Assembly (NCBI GenBank): GCA_932294295.1
Contig: OW028583.1
Location: 2,011,501 to 2,075,500 of the forward strand
From: Alitta virens
Lineage: Eukaryota > Annelida > Polychaeta > Phyllodocida > Nereididae
Length of the DNA: 64,000 bases
Direction of reading: 5' to 3'
Shown: positions 12,343 through 24,052 of the stretch, in pieces
Position numbering within the stretch: the first letter of the stretch is position 1
Layout of the letters: every line of letters begins with the position of its first letter
Notes under the pieces: generated by a model
The model's database searches: none
What the model was told of the DNA's origin: nothing
What the model saw: the letters and a program-made list of their open reading frames with translations, nothing else
Program-made: the position numbers and the translations under genes

Positions 12343-13751
12343 CAGAAAAGTCTAAAACATATTAGTTAATGCTGATTAAGAATCATGAAAGAAATTGATG
12401 TTTCACCTCATTTAACCTATTTCACCTGGAAGCAGATTTATTCAAACCCCCTGGAGTTAGCATTTTCATGATAATCTTTGTCTTTCAAATTATGGGGGGA
12501 GGGGGGGGGGAGGGGAGAGATTGAATAATTCTGCTTCCAACTGTATATGACACAATAACAGCAAATTGGATGTATCAAATATACTGGCGAGACTGAAAGA
12601 TTAGCCATGCATACAGGTAACATGCGCGGCCCCACTTTTATATATCTTATTTTTTGCGGCATCATTATTCAGTAGGCTGGCAGCAAAAACAGACGGGAAA
12701 CTGCACTTCAGCATAAACATAAGAAGGTAAGCATTAATCAGTATCATTACATTCAAAATAAATGTCCAATAGTTGTTGTTTTATATATTATTCCATACTT
12801 GTCATAGAGCAGTACATTAAACACCAATTTTTCAAAGTTTGTATGGCAGTTTCTGCTGCTTCTTGGTGACCATGACAAAACTATATATAACATTTGTCAA
12901 AAGGCAAAACATTGTCATAAGAGAAAGACAAGAAACTTGAAGTCAGTTGTTACAGAGAGGTTTTCAATTAGAAAGTTAAGGTTTGAAGCATCATTACCTT
13001 TCTGTCCATTCGTGCTGCATGGAAAAATATGGAGAAAACCAAGTGTATTTAATTTTATATCTGACTATAACACTCCTCATTCTATTTGCTAAATTGTGTT
13101 GGATCACATACAATTGCAAGGCTGGTAAATTTTGAAATTGTTTCACTGAAGTGGCATTCAATGCATTTAGAAATTTTGACTATCTAAAATGGCTGACCTC
13201 CTCAGCCTTATGTTTATCATAAAGTTAGTAAACTAGTATCTATCTCTCTGTATTTGAACAAGATAACCAGCCTTGTTCATTTTCACATATGAGGTAAGTA
13301 TGATGATTATTGTATAATCCACTTGAGAAAATTGATATAAATGTTACCAAAAAGTCGAATCCTAACTTTCTAACCTATAAAAAACCCCTCTTTGTGCAAA
13401 TTAACTCCAAGTGTCCTGGCTTTGCAATGATAATTTTATGCCATTTTGTTATCATTATAGCCATTTGTTGTGGTCATAATGCAGCATAATGCAGCAGCAG
13501 AAACAATGGAGAATATAGCAAACTTCAAGTTTATTCATCAGCTAAAAAGTTGGGATTTGAATAGCACAAAATTTGTCACAGAATATAACTGAAAAACAGA
13601 TGGACATTTATATTGATCATACTATATATGTATTATTTATTAGTACACATCAGGTACAGAATAAAAATTGAAAATGTAGTCAAACATATATTATACATGA
13701 AAAATAAGAATTTAATCATATTATTATGGTCAGTTTAATATGTACAAAGAT
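12343..13751. other. Intergenic; polyG/purine run at 12494
   Basis: No gene is recognised. A G-rich tract (12494-12520) is followed by unremarkable AT-rich sequence up to the duplication. Confidence 0.4.
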
Positions 13752-14039
13752 ATGTTAAAATAACATTTATATTGCCTGTATCATCATCTTAACAGTCCAC
13801 CATCAATTCTAAAAAGTTTATAATTGCAGCAGCTCTCTTCTGATGCTCAGATTAAAAGTGATCTTAGCACTGGTATTATTCCATGTTTGTGCCAGAAACT
13901 GGGTGTTTTGTTGGACATTGCCTGTCTGTCTGTTGCTGTGCAAACACAGTTTTCATCAGCTTTAGAAACCGGCAACCCATTTGCACCTTGAGATTGTCAG
14001 AATAACTTCTTTCTGTTGTGAAAACTAATGTGAAGGCAC

Positions 14040-14620
14040 ATAAACAACCAACTTTCGGCCAAGTAAATGGTATTTTTCTCAAGTAAATGGGCTTGTATGC
14101 AAAAATGAAGCAATGAAACTTAGTTCTAATGCTTGAATATTGTTTCTGGGGTCCTTAGAATTTGTTTTGGTAGGTTGGTTGGTCGGTTGGCTGTTGGTCG
14201 AAAACCAACTTTCGGCCAAGTAAATACGATTTTTCTCAAGTAAATGGGCTTGTATGCAAAAATGAAGCAATGCAACTTAGTTCTAATGCTTGAATATTGT
14301 TTCTGGGGTCTTTAGAATTAGTTTTGCTAGGTTGGTTGGTCAGTTGGCTGTCGGCCGAAAACCAACTTTCGGCCAATTTTTCTCAAGTAGATAGAGCTTA
14401 ATGCATTAATGAGGCAAAATGAAATTTATTATGACTGCTTCATAATTTTTTAACATATGACAAGTTCAAGTAAATGGCAAGTAGCCAGCGCCAAGTAGCT
14501 ATATTCAAGCCCACTCAAGTAAATGCAAAGTAGCCAGCGCCAGGTAGCTGACTTCAAGATATTTCAAGTAAATGCCAAGTAGCCAGCGCAAGGTAGCTGA
14601 CTTCACAGATCTCTAAAATT
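14040..14620 (+). mobile_element. Fold-back-like repeat (copy 2, two internal units)
   Basis: Same element as 770-1195, but with two tandem copies of the block of about 172 bp carrying aaccaactttcggccaagta and ggttggttggtcggttgg. The tip at 14590-14618 reads aggtagctgacttcacagat. Confidence 0.75.
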
Positions 14621-14861
14621 GACTATAGTTGTACTAGAAAGCAATTAGCAATCACTGGCATGGACTAAATTTCATGCCATATAATTGTGAAAGACAAATG
14701 TTTACTGACAAAATGTTAAGAAATAAAAAGAAGGGGAAACTCAGATAAGAATGTAAAAAACATCAGATTGAAAAATCATTTACAAAGCCATTATATTTCC
14801 AATGTTTTTCTTTAAGCATTTGAATCCTTTTAGCACTTTTTTTTGTTTAAACTGGAAACTG

Positions 14862-15655
14862 AAAGACTTTCTCTGACCCAAGGTTTTAGTGCTGAAGTTT
14901 TGCCAAAACAAAAATATTTAGCCGGGTACTCCGCCAGAGGGCTTTATCCAAAATGACCGTCAAAAAGCCCATTTTCACTCTCTCAACTTATATTTGCAGA
15001 AAAGACAATGTTTGCATCAAAATATAGGTTTTTGAGGTCAAGGAATTCAATGAATATCATTCCAAGTTTGTATATTGGACACCAGGGGGCTATACTCCAC
15101 ATGGCTGTGTTATTTGGCTATTTTCCTGTCATTTGAATTAGTCCATTTGCCAACTCTTGAAAACCAATTGTGCAATGCAAAGTTTTTTTGAAATTAACCT
15201 ATGTTTCAAAGGTCAAGGAAGTGAATGAAGGTACTTTCAGTAAGTTTCATAAATGTTGTTCATCTGAAACCATGCCTACAACATTTGCAGGGTTGTAAAT
15301 TAACAAAGATACATTTTATCCGTTTTGTTTTAGTAAATGACAATATCTTAGTTTTTAAGGCATAAGTTTTGTTGAATATAGCCCCCTGGTGTCCAATATA
15401 CAAACTTGGAATGATATTCATTTTAAATCACTGACCTCAGAAACCTATACTTTGATGCAAACATTATATCTTTACTGCATATATAAGTGGCGATACGAGT
15501 GAAAATAAGCCTTTTGGTGGCCATTTTGGATTAGGCCTGCTGGTGGAGTGAGCCCAAACTTTTCAAAATGTAACCTGGCTAAATTATTTTGAATTGCCTT
15601 AAACTCAAAATATCAGCACTGAAACCTTAGGTTGGAGAAAATGGTCACAGACTCT
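14862..15655. mobile_element. Long-inverted-repeat MITE upstream of GPCR copy B
   Basis: Arms of about 280 bp (14862-15140 and 15375-15655) are inverse copies of each other. The outer tips share ccaaggttttagtgctga with the inverse of 15620-15640. The element ends about 250 bp before the start codon of the intact GPCR and could influence its promoter or first intron. Confidence 0.75.
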
Positions 15656-15908
15656 ATGGTGCAGGGTCCTTTAGTGCCAAAAACCATGCTTTGAGTAAAA
15701 TTTCAAGGGAATCTTCCAAGGTTTTGGCTCGCATTTAAATATGCAACATATTTGTTCTTAATAGCTGAATTTTCTGTTATGGCTGATAAACCATTGTATT
15801 GCTTGTGATGTCCAATACTGCAAATAGAGTGCTTTGACTTGAAATGTCCATATAAAATTGTGATTTTGCTTACCTTAATCAACCACTTTTGAATTCTACT
15901 TTCAGATA

Positions 15909-17654
15909 ATGATGAATCTCTTTCTTACTAAAACTCTGCTTATCGTGATCACAGCTTTTGCTGGCATGGTCAACTCCAGTCAAACAAACTGTGCCAAGGA
16001 TGCTGATGACATTTCGCGATTTAAAAGACTCATGTCTGTCAATTCTCAACCGAGAGGTGTTCTTCGAAGCCGAAGTGGTCCATGGTTCCCCCATCCTGAT
16101 TTCATCCAAACTTTGAAGATAAGAGAAATGAAACTGCGTTCAAAGAGGTCAGCTCAAAGAGAGTCTGAAAACAGCAAAGGAGAAACTGAGATACAACATG
16201 ATAAAGGTCAAGGTCACACTGTGATGACTCAAAGTCACACTGAAATGAATGAGGCAGAGGCTGATAAAAGTCAAGATCACATCGAGATTAATGAAAGAGA
16301 AGTTGATAGCAGTCAAGGTCACACTGAGGTGAATGTTGGCCACAATGAGACAAATGAAGTTGGAGAAAAACATGGTGACATGATTCTATTGTCATCTGAC
16401 ATGACTGTTTCACCTGTGGAAAGCTTCACTGAAGAAAGCTTCACTGAAGAAAGCTTCACTGAAGAAAGCTTCACTGAAGAAAGCTTCACTGAATTGAGTG
16501 AACTATCAATAGATGATCGAACATCTGAAATGACCACCACAATGACAGGTTTATATGCACAACTAATGATAAGAAAACTAGTCAGTGAGTCCAGGAAAAA
16601 GTGGTATTTCAAACTGAGCCTTTTCATTAACAAAGTCTGGTTACCATTGTCTGTAGCGTTTGGCATACCAGGAAATATTTTGTCATTATTAGTTGTTATG
16701 AAGAAGAAAAATCGTCAGATCTCGTGCAGTTGGTATATGGCTGCTTTGTCTATCTCAGACAATGTTATGTTAGTCTTGGTAATCTACAATTATCAATTCT
16801 TGTTCACTCAAGAATTCCTTCCGAAATATGCATGTTTCATTTGCACCACACTGATGTACATTTTAACATTCATCGGGGGAGCCCTTGTTATGGCCATGAC
16901 GGTTGACCGTGCCATTGCTGTTAATTCCCCACTAAAAGTAGCTTCCCTCTGTACTACTCGACGAGCCAAGTTTACCATTAGTATAATCGTTGTTGTAGGA
17001 GTCGGCGTCAATCTTGCCCATGCCTTCTTGACCCTCTATGACAAAAGGTTAAGACTCTGCATAGCTTATGGCATCGACAATTTAGGTACTACAGTGTACT
17101 CATGGGCAAGCACTGTCACCTATTCCTTACTACCATTCGCTGTGATTTTCAGTCTAAACTGCAAAATTATCTTCAAATTGAGAACAGGTCCAGCAATAGA
17201 TGGAAATCAATCTTTGAATGAAATCAAATCTTCTCAAACAAATGCGCTGGCCAATTCTTCTTCTGAGTCTGTTTCCTCTGAGAAACAGGAATTGCCAGAT
17301 GTTTCAACAAAGAGAATTACAGGAGTCTTCAAATCGATCCCTAAAATTAGTGCGCAGATTGCATCACGGGCAAAGAGAGACCGACAACTGACAATAATTC
17401 TTGTTATCGTTTCGTACCTATTTCTTCTCCTCACATTACCGCAGTACATTCGACTGGTCGTCTTTCACTACATCGATGTTTTTACATCCCCTGAAATTTA
17501 TGCCATTTATAACTGCTCACTCTTCTTTACTCGTATGATATTCATGTCTAATAGTGCTATTAACTTTTACATCTACATACTTGCTTCTAGCAAGCTTAGA
17601 AAGGATCTGAAAGATATGTTCAGCAACATATGTTTCTGCAACAATCCATCATGA
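15909..17654 (+). CDS. Rhodopsin-like (class A) GPCR with cleavable propeptide-like ectodomain
   Basis: A single uninterrupted exon encodes 581 aa. Residues 1-24 form a signal peptide. FKR (38-40) and the furin-type RSKR (77-80) bracket a basic segment of about 40 residues containing GPWFPHPDF. Residues 81-205 are acidic and repetitive, ending in (V/E)ESFT units at 170-194. The seven helices begin near 243. Visible class A landmarks are GN in TM1 (N256), LSISD in TM2 (D284), C309 at the top of TM3, DRA in place of DRY (333-335), LP in TM6 without the usual tryptophan, and NFYIY in TM7. The TM6/TM7 style resembles FMRFamide-receptor-like and other invertebrate peptide receptors. The ligand is unknown. 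A tttcag acceptor sits 3 bp before the ATG, suggesting a 5'-UTR intron. The first of two adjacent Met codons was taken as start. Confidence 0.93.
   Translation: MMNLFLTKTLLIVITAFAGMVNSSQTNCAKDADDISRFKRLMSVNSQPRGVLRSRSGPWFPHPDFIQTLKIREMKLRSKRSAQRESENSKGETEIQHDKGQGHTVMTQSHTEMNEAEADKSQDHIEINEREVDSSQGHTEVNVGHNETNEVGEKHGDMILLSSDMTVSPVESFTEESFTEESFTEESFTEESFTELSELSIDDRTSEMTTTMTGLYAQLMIRKLVSESRKKWYFKLSLFINKVWLPLSVAFGIPGNILSLLVVMKKKNRQISCSWYMAALSISDNVMLVLVIYNYQFLFTQEFLPKYACFICTTLMYILTFIGGALVMAMTVDRAIAVNSPLKVASLCTTRRAKFTISIIVVVGVGVNLAHAFLTLYDKRLRLCIAYGIDNLGTTVYSWASTVTYSLLPFAVIFSLNCKIIFKLRTGPAIDGNQSLNEIKSSQTNALANSSSESVSSEKQELPDVSTKRITGVFKSIPKISAQIASRAKRDRQLTIILVIVSYLFLLLTLPQYIRLVVFHYIDVFTSPEIYAIYNCSLFFTRMIFMSNSAINFYIYILASSKLRKDLKDMFSNICFCNNPS
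16416..16491 (+). repeat. 15-bp coding repeat, (V/E)ESFT units, copy B
   Basis: Five in-frame 15-bp units encode one VESFT and four EESFT in the juxtamembrane stalk of the intact receptor. The units carry HindIII-like aagctt words. The Ser/Thr/Glu content suggests a flexible, possibly O-glycosylated spacer. Confidence 0.85.
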
Positions 17655-17871
17655 ATTCCAGTAATTTATTATAGATGTAATGCCTATGCTGGTATAAGAA
17701 CTGGGAAACCGTTTTGCTGAAATGGAAAAGGGAAACATTTACATTTTTACATTAAGATGTCACATATTTAAGCAATGGCGTGGAGTGCAATATCAGCCCT
17801 TATGTTGCTAGATGGTTTTTGTTTCCTTGCTTCAACAGTCATCACATGATAGTTAGATTGCACAACTGTCT

Positions 17872-17877
17872 AATAAA
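17872..17877 (+). promoter_or_regulatory. Candidate polyadenylation signal AATAAA, copy B
   Basis: AATAAA lies about 220 bp after the stop codon, at the position equivalent to 4429 in copy A. Confidence 0.4.
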
Positions 17878-17949
17878 TTGTTGACAACTGTTTACTTCAT
17901 GGACACACTGTCATCTTTGAATATCAATATTAATTAACACTTGTTCAGA

Positions 17950-18130
17950 GGTAAAGTAATAGTGGATCATTGATACCTAACTATTTTCAAAAATAAACTG
18001 GTACTGATAAATGTTTCAAAATAAAAGTATGTAGAAACCAAGTAATTTTCATTTGTGAATTTCTGGCAGGGGGGGGGGGGGAGATGATTGCATTGATCAT
18101 ATGTGAACCCCCGAATCAGCGCCCCTGACT
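17950..18130. mobile_element. Diverged G-run MITE (relative of 38.4-38.65 kb)
   Basis: The sequence shares gtggatca, actggtactgat and gattgcattgatca with 38500-38580, has a G13-like run at 18070, and ends with cgaatcagcgcccctga. No coding. Confidence 0.45.
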
Positions 18131-18534
18131 ATTATGATGGAATAGATGCACTTTTTCAGTATCAATTGCCACATGTAAGAATTTTGAATGGGGCACATGA
18201 TAACCCAAGATAAACAACATTTAAGTTTTAGGTTGGTTGTATAAGATCAAGTTCAGAAAGATGGAGGAGATCTGGGTCAAACTGAAGCAATGCGCCTTTA
18301 GTTGGCTGTTTAGAAAAGTGTGGACTGCCTCCTAGTCCACATCACAGAGACTGACTCTGTCTGGGACTGTGGTTCTGACCTCAGAGGAAGGAATATGATG
18401 GGGCACATCCTGATGTCAATCAGGGATTGTGCCTCAGACTATGAGAGAGACTTTCCACCACTTTTCCGACAAAGATGCCGGAGACCAACGACCACAGTCA
18501 AATCACAGAACTCCTCACTGTCCTGTTTGTCTGT
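18131..18534. other. Intergenic, nothing recognised
   Basis: Short overlapping open frames (18320-18586 and 18429-18620) show no domain. The right edge is the 3' end of a minus-strand LINE. Confidence 0.4.
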
Positions 18535-20210
18535 ATGTTTATTTACCAGAAGAAGCATATATGCTTATCGAGCTGGTACAAATTAATTTTCAAGCAAGCA
18601 TTTTGAAAGATACAAATTAGAGAATATACAACAATACATTACAGTGATATTGAGATAATAATTACATGTATATTAAAATGATGCTGAAACAGAGTTGAAT
18701 AAAATAAATTTTATGCTATAAAATGGTAGTTGATTCAAAATTTTGATAATTTAGAATAATATCTGGAAAAATAAAACAATTACGATTGTTGATAATTTAT
18801 GTATAGAAGATAATTCTTTATCATTCTACTACATGTCTTTAATGAAACGTTCTCTACCTCAAAATGTTATGGCATCTGTGAAATAATTTCATTCCATATG
18901 CATGCTCCCTGATATTTTGTCATTTTTTTGCCTTGTTCTTACTCTTGGCAATTTTAATTTCATTCTATTTCTTTAATTTGGATAATTGTTATCTGCTAAT
19001 TCTTGGAAAACGTTTTCATATATGTGCGGCATTATTTTCATTTTATGTGGTGCACTAATTTGGCCATGTTTAAGGCATAATGAATACTTTATAATTGTTA
19101 TGTAGGAATATTGAGGAAGTTAGTGGATAAAGATTAAAGAGTGTTTTTAAGGTCTTATGTTGCAAAATTTCAATCCATTTTAGCTGTCTTTTGGCAGCTG
19201 TACCATAAATTTCAATTCCATCTTTGCATGAAAATAAGCATGGTACAATTGCATTTTTCGTTTTTTTGTGACCTAATTCTGTATGATTTTAAATGCACTG
19301 ATTACTTTAACTAATCCTTTGCAAATTTAAGATATGTGCTCATTAAAGTTCAGTTTTGAGTCAAGAATGACACCCAAATATTTTGCTGTATTTTTCCTGT
19401 GGATGATTTTATCCCTTATTTTTATTTCTTTTAAAATATCAGGAATATTTTAAAAATATTTTGTTCCACAAAACACCACATAGTTAGTTTTGCTGTCATT
19501 AACAATTGAATAATTTGCCTGGAACCACTTTGTTAGGTTCTCTAAACATTGTTCTGCTTCTTGTTTCAGTTTTTGGGGGTCATTCCCTGATAATAAAAAA
19601 CACTTGTGTCGTTTTTATTCATGTTGCATGCAGTTGCATTTTTTAGGTCATTAATACAGACTAGGAAGAGAAGTGGGCCTAAAACAAACCCTTGTGGTAC
19701 ACCCATTTTAATAGTTTTGGATTCTGATTTTTAATTTTTTATTTGTACATACTGTTGCCTATTAGTCAGATATGATTTTATCAATTCAATGGCTGGTCCT
19801 CTTACGCCATATTTTTCTAGTTTTGTAACTTATATATTGTGTTTTACGAGGTCAAATACCTTCATTAAGTTGAGAAATATTCCAATTGTCATTTCTTTAT
19901 TATCTATTGATTGGTGAATGGTGTCTATTGGATTAACCAATGCCAATGATGTTGAGTGTTTTTTTCTAAATCCAAACTGACAGTTATAAAGAATTTTTTG
20001 CTGTTCTAAGAAAATATACACTCTATTTTAAATAACTTTTTCTATTAAGCCACTTAATAAAGTAATAGGTCTATGATTATTTGGATCATCAGTATTTTTG
20101 CCCTTGTGAATTGGAATTACCTTGCCTGTTTTAAGGGCATCTGGATATTTCCCTGTTCTTCATATCTGGTTACATAGGTGAACCAAAGGTATTAGGCTAT
20201 GCTTGAGAAT
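18535..20210 (-). mobile_element. Degenerate non-LTR retrotransposon, reverse transcriptase region
   Basis: Read on the minus strand, successive pieces match LINE reverse transcriptase in order: DDPNNHRPITLLSGLIEKVI (near 20080), FGFRKKHSTSLAL (near 19960), a degraded LDLSKAFDTVNH block (FLNLMKVFDLVKHNI, 19830), YGVRGPAIELIKSYLTNRQQ (near 19770), GVPQGFVLGPLLF (near 19680), KYLGVILDSKLNFNEHI (near 19360) and a C-terminal IYGTAAKRQLKWIE piece (near 19200). Stops and shifts occur throughout, and the YADD box is not recognisable. The 3' end is probably at about 18535 (tggtaaataaac on the minus strand). Dead copy. Confidence 0.85.
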
Positions 20211-22470
20211 ATGCTGGATTGTCCTGAAATTTTAACGCCAAATGGGAGGGTGTGCGATATGAAATTCAAACATTGTTATTTCTGGGCCACCCTAATTACC
20301 TGCCAGAAAAAAAGTATGAGGTAGGTTCATGGCAGTAACAGCAAAGAAACAATTATGATGGTAGTGGTGTCTTGCTTTTTGGGTTTTAAATCAGGTCTTT
20401 AATTTGGCATATGAATAAACAGTGCTGTAGCCATGTTGACCTCAGAATTTCAAAATGAAAACCGCATGGGGAAGAGCGAGACAAAACGTCAGTGGGGCAG
20501 CTCCCTTTTTGGTTTGTATTGTTAGAGCTTGTTGTTTCTTTGTGGTTTCTGTGTGCCTAACATGGTCATCCTTAGTAAAATAATGGTTAATGTTGCAAAG
20601 GTGAAGTGCCTGCTTGTAGCAAAAATATTTTTGTAGAGACAACGCCTGAGAAAATCTTTGGGTTGTACAAATAATTTATTTGAGAAATGTATATATAATA
20701 ATATTTGAGAAATGTATATATAATAAAAATATATATCTATGCCTTGACAGAAAAATGTGAGAAGTTTGATAAGTGAGAAAGGGGCAACAAATTGATCAAC
20801 AGGGAGGCCAAAGTTCGCGAAAAAAAGTAGGTCGTTGTACTGCAAAAATATGTTAGTGTCAACATAAACGTCATAAATTTCCATAGAGGAGTCTCTTCAC
20901 ACTCTTGTATCATTGAAATTTGAGATGTGGCAGAATTTATTCATATATTTATGTTTGTGTAATCACATTATGGAATGAACTGAGTCTGTGTCTCAGAGCT
21001 AGAGCAAATACCCAGGCAACCAAACAATTTGCATACAATATCAAAACACACACAATAGTAGAATTGAAAGGCCGATGTATTATTAAATGATGGAAACACT
21101 GCAGGCAGAATTAGAACAATGTGATGCATTCTGCGATCATCTCAGTTAAACAGGATGCCTTCACCTGGTGAATACACATCCCCTTGGATGCCTTCACCTG
21201 GTGAAGGACACTCGCCATGAATGCTGGGGTCCTGGCAGTGAAACATAAGAAACGAATATGATGGGAGTCTTGCTGAAGAAACTTAAGAAGTCCATCTCAT
21301 CAAAACGCCAACAAACCAGAGAAATTTCATTATCATTATAGTCCACAAATCCACAGAACTAAAATACTAGAGGTACACACATACAGTACCACAATAATAT
21401 CTCCAAGATCAATCACATGCAGTGCTACTGTAAGTATGACCAAAAATTTCCAATGCTACCATTGCAAGGGTCTCGGCCATAAAGCGAAAATTTGGTAATG
21501 GTGCTAGTTCAATGGCCAAGATGGTGTGCCAATATCAGTGCTCCCAGTTCTACAGAGAATGATATTTATACAATTAGGACCTTATTAATGAACTTCATGT
21601 AGTGGTATGTGTGAAATTATAAGTCAATTACTGCACTTACTTAGCAGTTTACAGTTGAATGATGGTCTGGTCAGTGATTGGTGTTATTAGAGCTGTTAAA
21701 CTGAGAAACTGTGAAGATTCCTGTTTCATTGGTGAGACAGGTTGAACCTCAGACCAATGGGTACTTGGCATTAGGCACCAACAGTGACGGCACTGTTGTG
21801 AGCTCTTAAGGCCAAGAAGCAACCCCATGTTCAAGGCTGGATACTTCCCAGGGAGTTGAGAAAGACTCTGGATTGGCCTACCAAGGATGTAATTGTGAAG
21901 CCGGTTGAGACCATAAACCCAGATTTTCATTTACGTTTACTTGGCCGAGTCAGTTTCGCAGTCTTCTCCACTTACAGAGTTGACTGAACTCTGTTTTTTT
22001 TAACCACACTGAGAAAATTTTATTGGTCTCATCTTACTTTAGTTCATGAACCTGTTTTATACCCTTTCTGTATTACATATCAATTTGCAGACAAAGACAC
22101 AGCTGGTTTCCTTTCATTATAATTTACTTATTTGGCTCTGTGTATCTAATACATGAAATAAATACTACATATATAAACTGAACAACGTTACAAAAGGAGG
22201 CTGAACCGACCAACACATCTGTCCAATAGCTCTGACTTATTTCCCAGTTATCTTTGGAAATACATCTGTCTGGACAAAAGAATATCAAAAGAAGCTCGAA
22301 ACAAGTACCAAAGACTTAGTTTAATTTATTAAGAAAACTACAAAAGAAAGACCAGTACAAAATGGAGCCAACACAAGGTACTGAAGACAATAGGTTGTAA
22401 GTTGATTTTAAAAACTATTTTGAAACTAGCATAACCAGTCTAGGCAAAAGTAATGATGGGTTGATGAAGA
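20211..22470. other. Intergenic; minor repeats
   Basis: No gene is recognised. A 28-bp AT-rich direct repeat sits at 20680-20730. A ccttcacctggtgaagg palindrome is at 21190 with a second partial copy at 21157. The stretch 21750-21910 is a diverged relative of 42460-42560 (shared gtgagctcttaag and aaccccatgttcaag). Confidence 0.45.
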
Positions 22471-22477
22471 CAACCAT

Positions 22478-22549
22478 ATCAATCAATCAATCTATTTATC
22501 AATCAATCAATCAATCAATCTATCAATCTATCAATCTATCCATCCATCC

Positions 22550-22616
<67 letters not shown>

Positions 22617-22618
22617 CA
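22478..22618. repeat. (ATCA)n / (ATCT)n microsatellite
   Basis: Tandem atca units grade into about 17 uninterrupted atct units. The open frame across it is artefactual. Confidence 0.95.
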
Positions 22619-22769
22619 GTTTGAAACTGGTTATGAAATTGGATGAAAGGGGCTAAGTTGGTGTGGATTACTAAACAATTACAGCTTGACAAATCATGGT
22701 TTTTGTTGTCGGATAAAGAGTAATCTTTAAAGTAATTTAAGCCAAAAACGAGAGCTTTATACTACATTT

Positions 22770-24005
22770 CTATTTATGTCCGATTTGGACAAATATTGGC
22801 CTGTGAGTGATAGATACGATGACATGTACATGCTTAACTCCATTGAAAAAATGTCAGATTTTGTCTCGTCTATTCACTCGCCTAATTCAAATATGGCGGC
22901 GTTGCTTCCCAAAAGTACACCAATAGCGTGGATCGCACTAAAAATTGACAACACTTTGGGCGTAACTGACACGCCATTTTTACTCACACACCAAGTTTTT
23001 TCAAAGCTTGATCCAACTGCTACAAAAGCCCCTGATGGAAAAAGTTGAAAAATTAGACAGAATGAAATAACGAGCTAACTTTGAAAGTCAAAGAACTTGA
23101 AAAAATAAAGGAAGAACCCAAACAAATGAAAAAAAAATTATAAACACAAATGCAAACCAAAAAAAAAAAAGAACAGTGTTATCATAAATGGCTCACCTGA
23201 AAAAGAAAATGAAGATCTCAAAAAGAAAATAAGTGAAATTTTGGAAGCAAAATTTGAAGGGAAACAAATTCAATTTGAATGTGAAGGACTACACAGAACA
23301 TTATGGAAGACAAAGCAGAAACCAAACCAAGACCAGTCAAAATTAAATTCAATAGTTATTGGTAAAAGAGATCAATATATTTCAACAGAATGAGAAATCT
23401 TCAACACACAGGCCTATTTATGAATGAGGATCTTATGCCTGACATGGCCAAATTGGCTATACTGCCAGAAAACTATGAAGAGAAGGAAAAATACACTCAA
23501 AATTTATGCAAGATGGATTCGTCTACTTCAAATAGACAGAGTTGTTACATCCAAAAAATCTCACAAAGATTGTATGAAGGAAAATATATGTACAGTAATA
23601 TTTGTATCCTGTAAAAAAGCTGAAGCTCTATACAAGTGAAGATTCCAACATATACACAAATCAACATTGATAAGTTTCTTGAAATTTTTACCTCATTTTC
23701 AAAATGTCACTTCCAACAGATAATTTTATTTACGTAATTCAAAACACTACTGTAGATCATCATAATATTGATATAAAAAACAATATAATGAACCAATCAT
23801 TTTTCCTGCAAAAATGAAGCATTTCATGAACTTGGCTGTCCGAAATGATGACCTATCATTATTTCAAATTGATGGCTATAATCTGACATCAAAAAGCAAA
23901 TCATGTTATCTTCACTGGAGACTTCAATATCAATCTTTTAACAAAACAAAAATATATATATATAAATAAAATAAGAAAATTCCTTGACAATATGTAAGAA
24001 TAAGT
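22770..24005 (+). mobile_element. LINE remnant: ORF1-like and endonuclease pieces
   Basis: An open start (22776-23048, MSDLDKYWPVSDRYDD) is followed by a K/E-rich coiled-coil-like stretch. Broken pieces then read INGSPEKENEDLKKKISEIL, RPVKIKFNSY and RNLQHTGLFMNEDL, the order seen in L1-type ORF1 proteins. At about 23900 the translation VIFTGDFNINLL matches the GDFN motif of the apurinic-type endonuclease of LINE ORF2. Frameshifts and stops separate the pieces. The reverse transcriptase is absent, cut off before the MITE at 24053. Confidence 0.7.
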
Positions 24006-24052
24006 ACAAAAACAATAGTGGGTGGCTTCCCAAAAGCGACATGACTGTCTTT

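Larger units (their letters stand above)
13752..17940 (+). repeat. Segmental duplication, copy B (GPCR locus)
   Basis: This is the intact counterpart of 480-4498. Internal differences are a second tandem 170-bp block in the CAAGTAAATG element (14040-14390), an uninterrupted right arm of the inverted-repeat MITE (95 bp, 15552-15650), and about 100 bp missing after 17700. Confidence 0.9.

Noticed and set aside
22461..22646. 61-aa frame over the ATCT tract
   Set aside because: It is the translation of a microsatellite.
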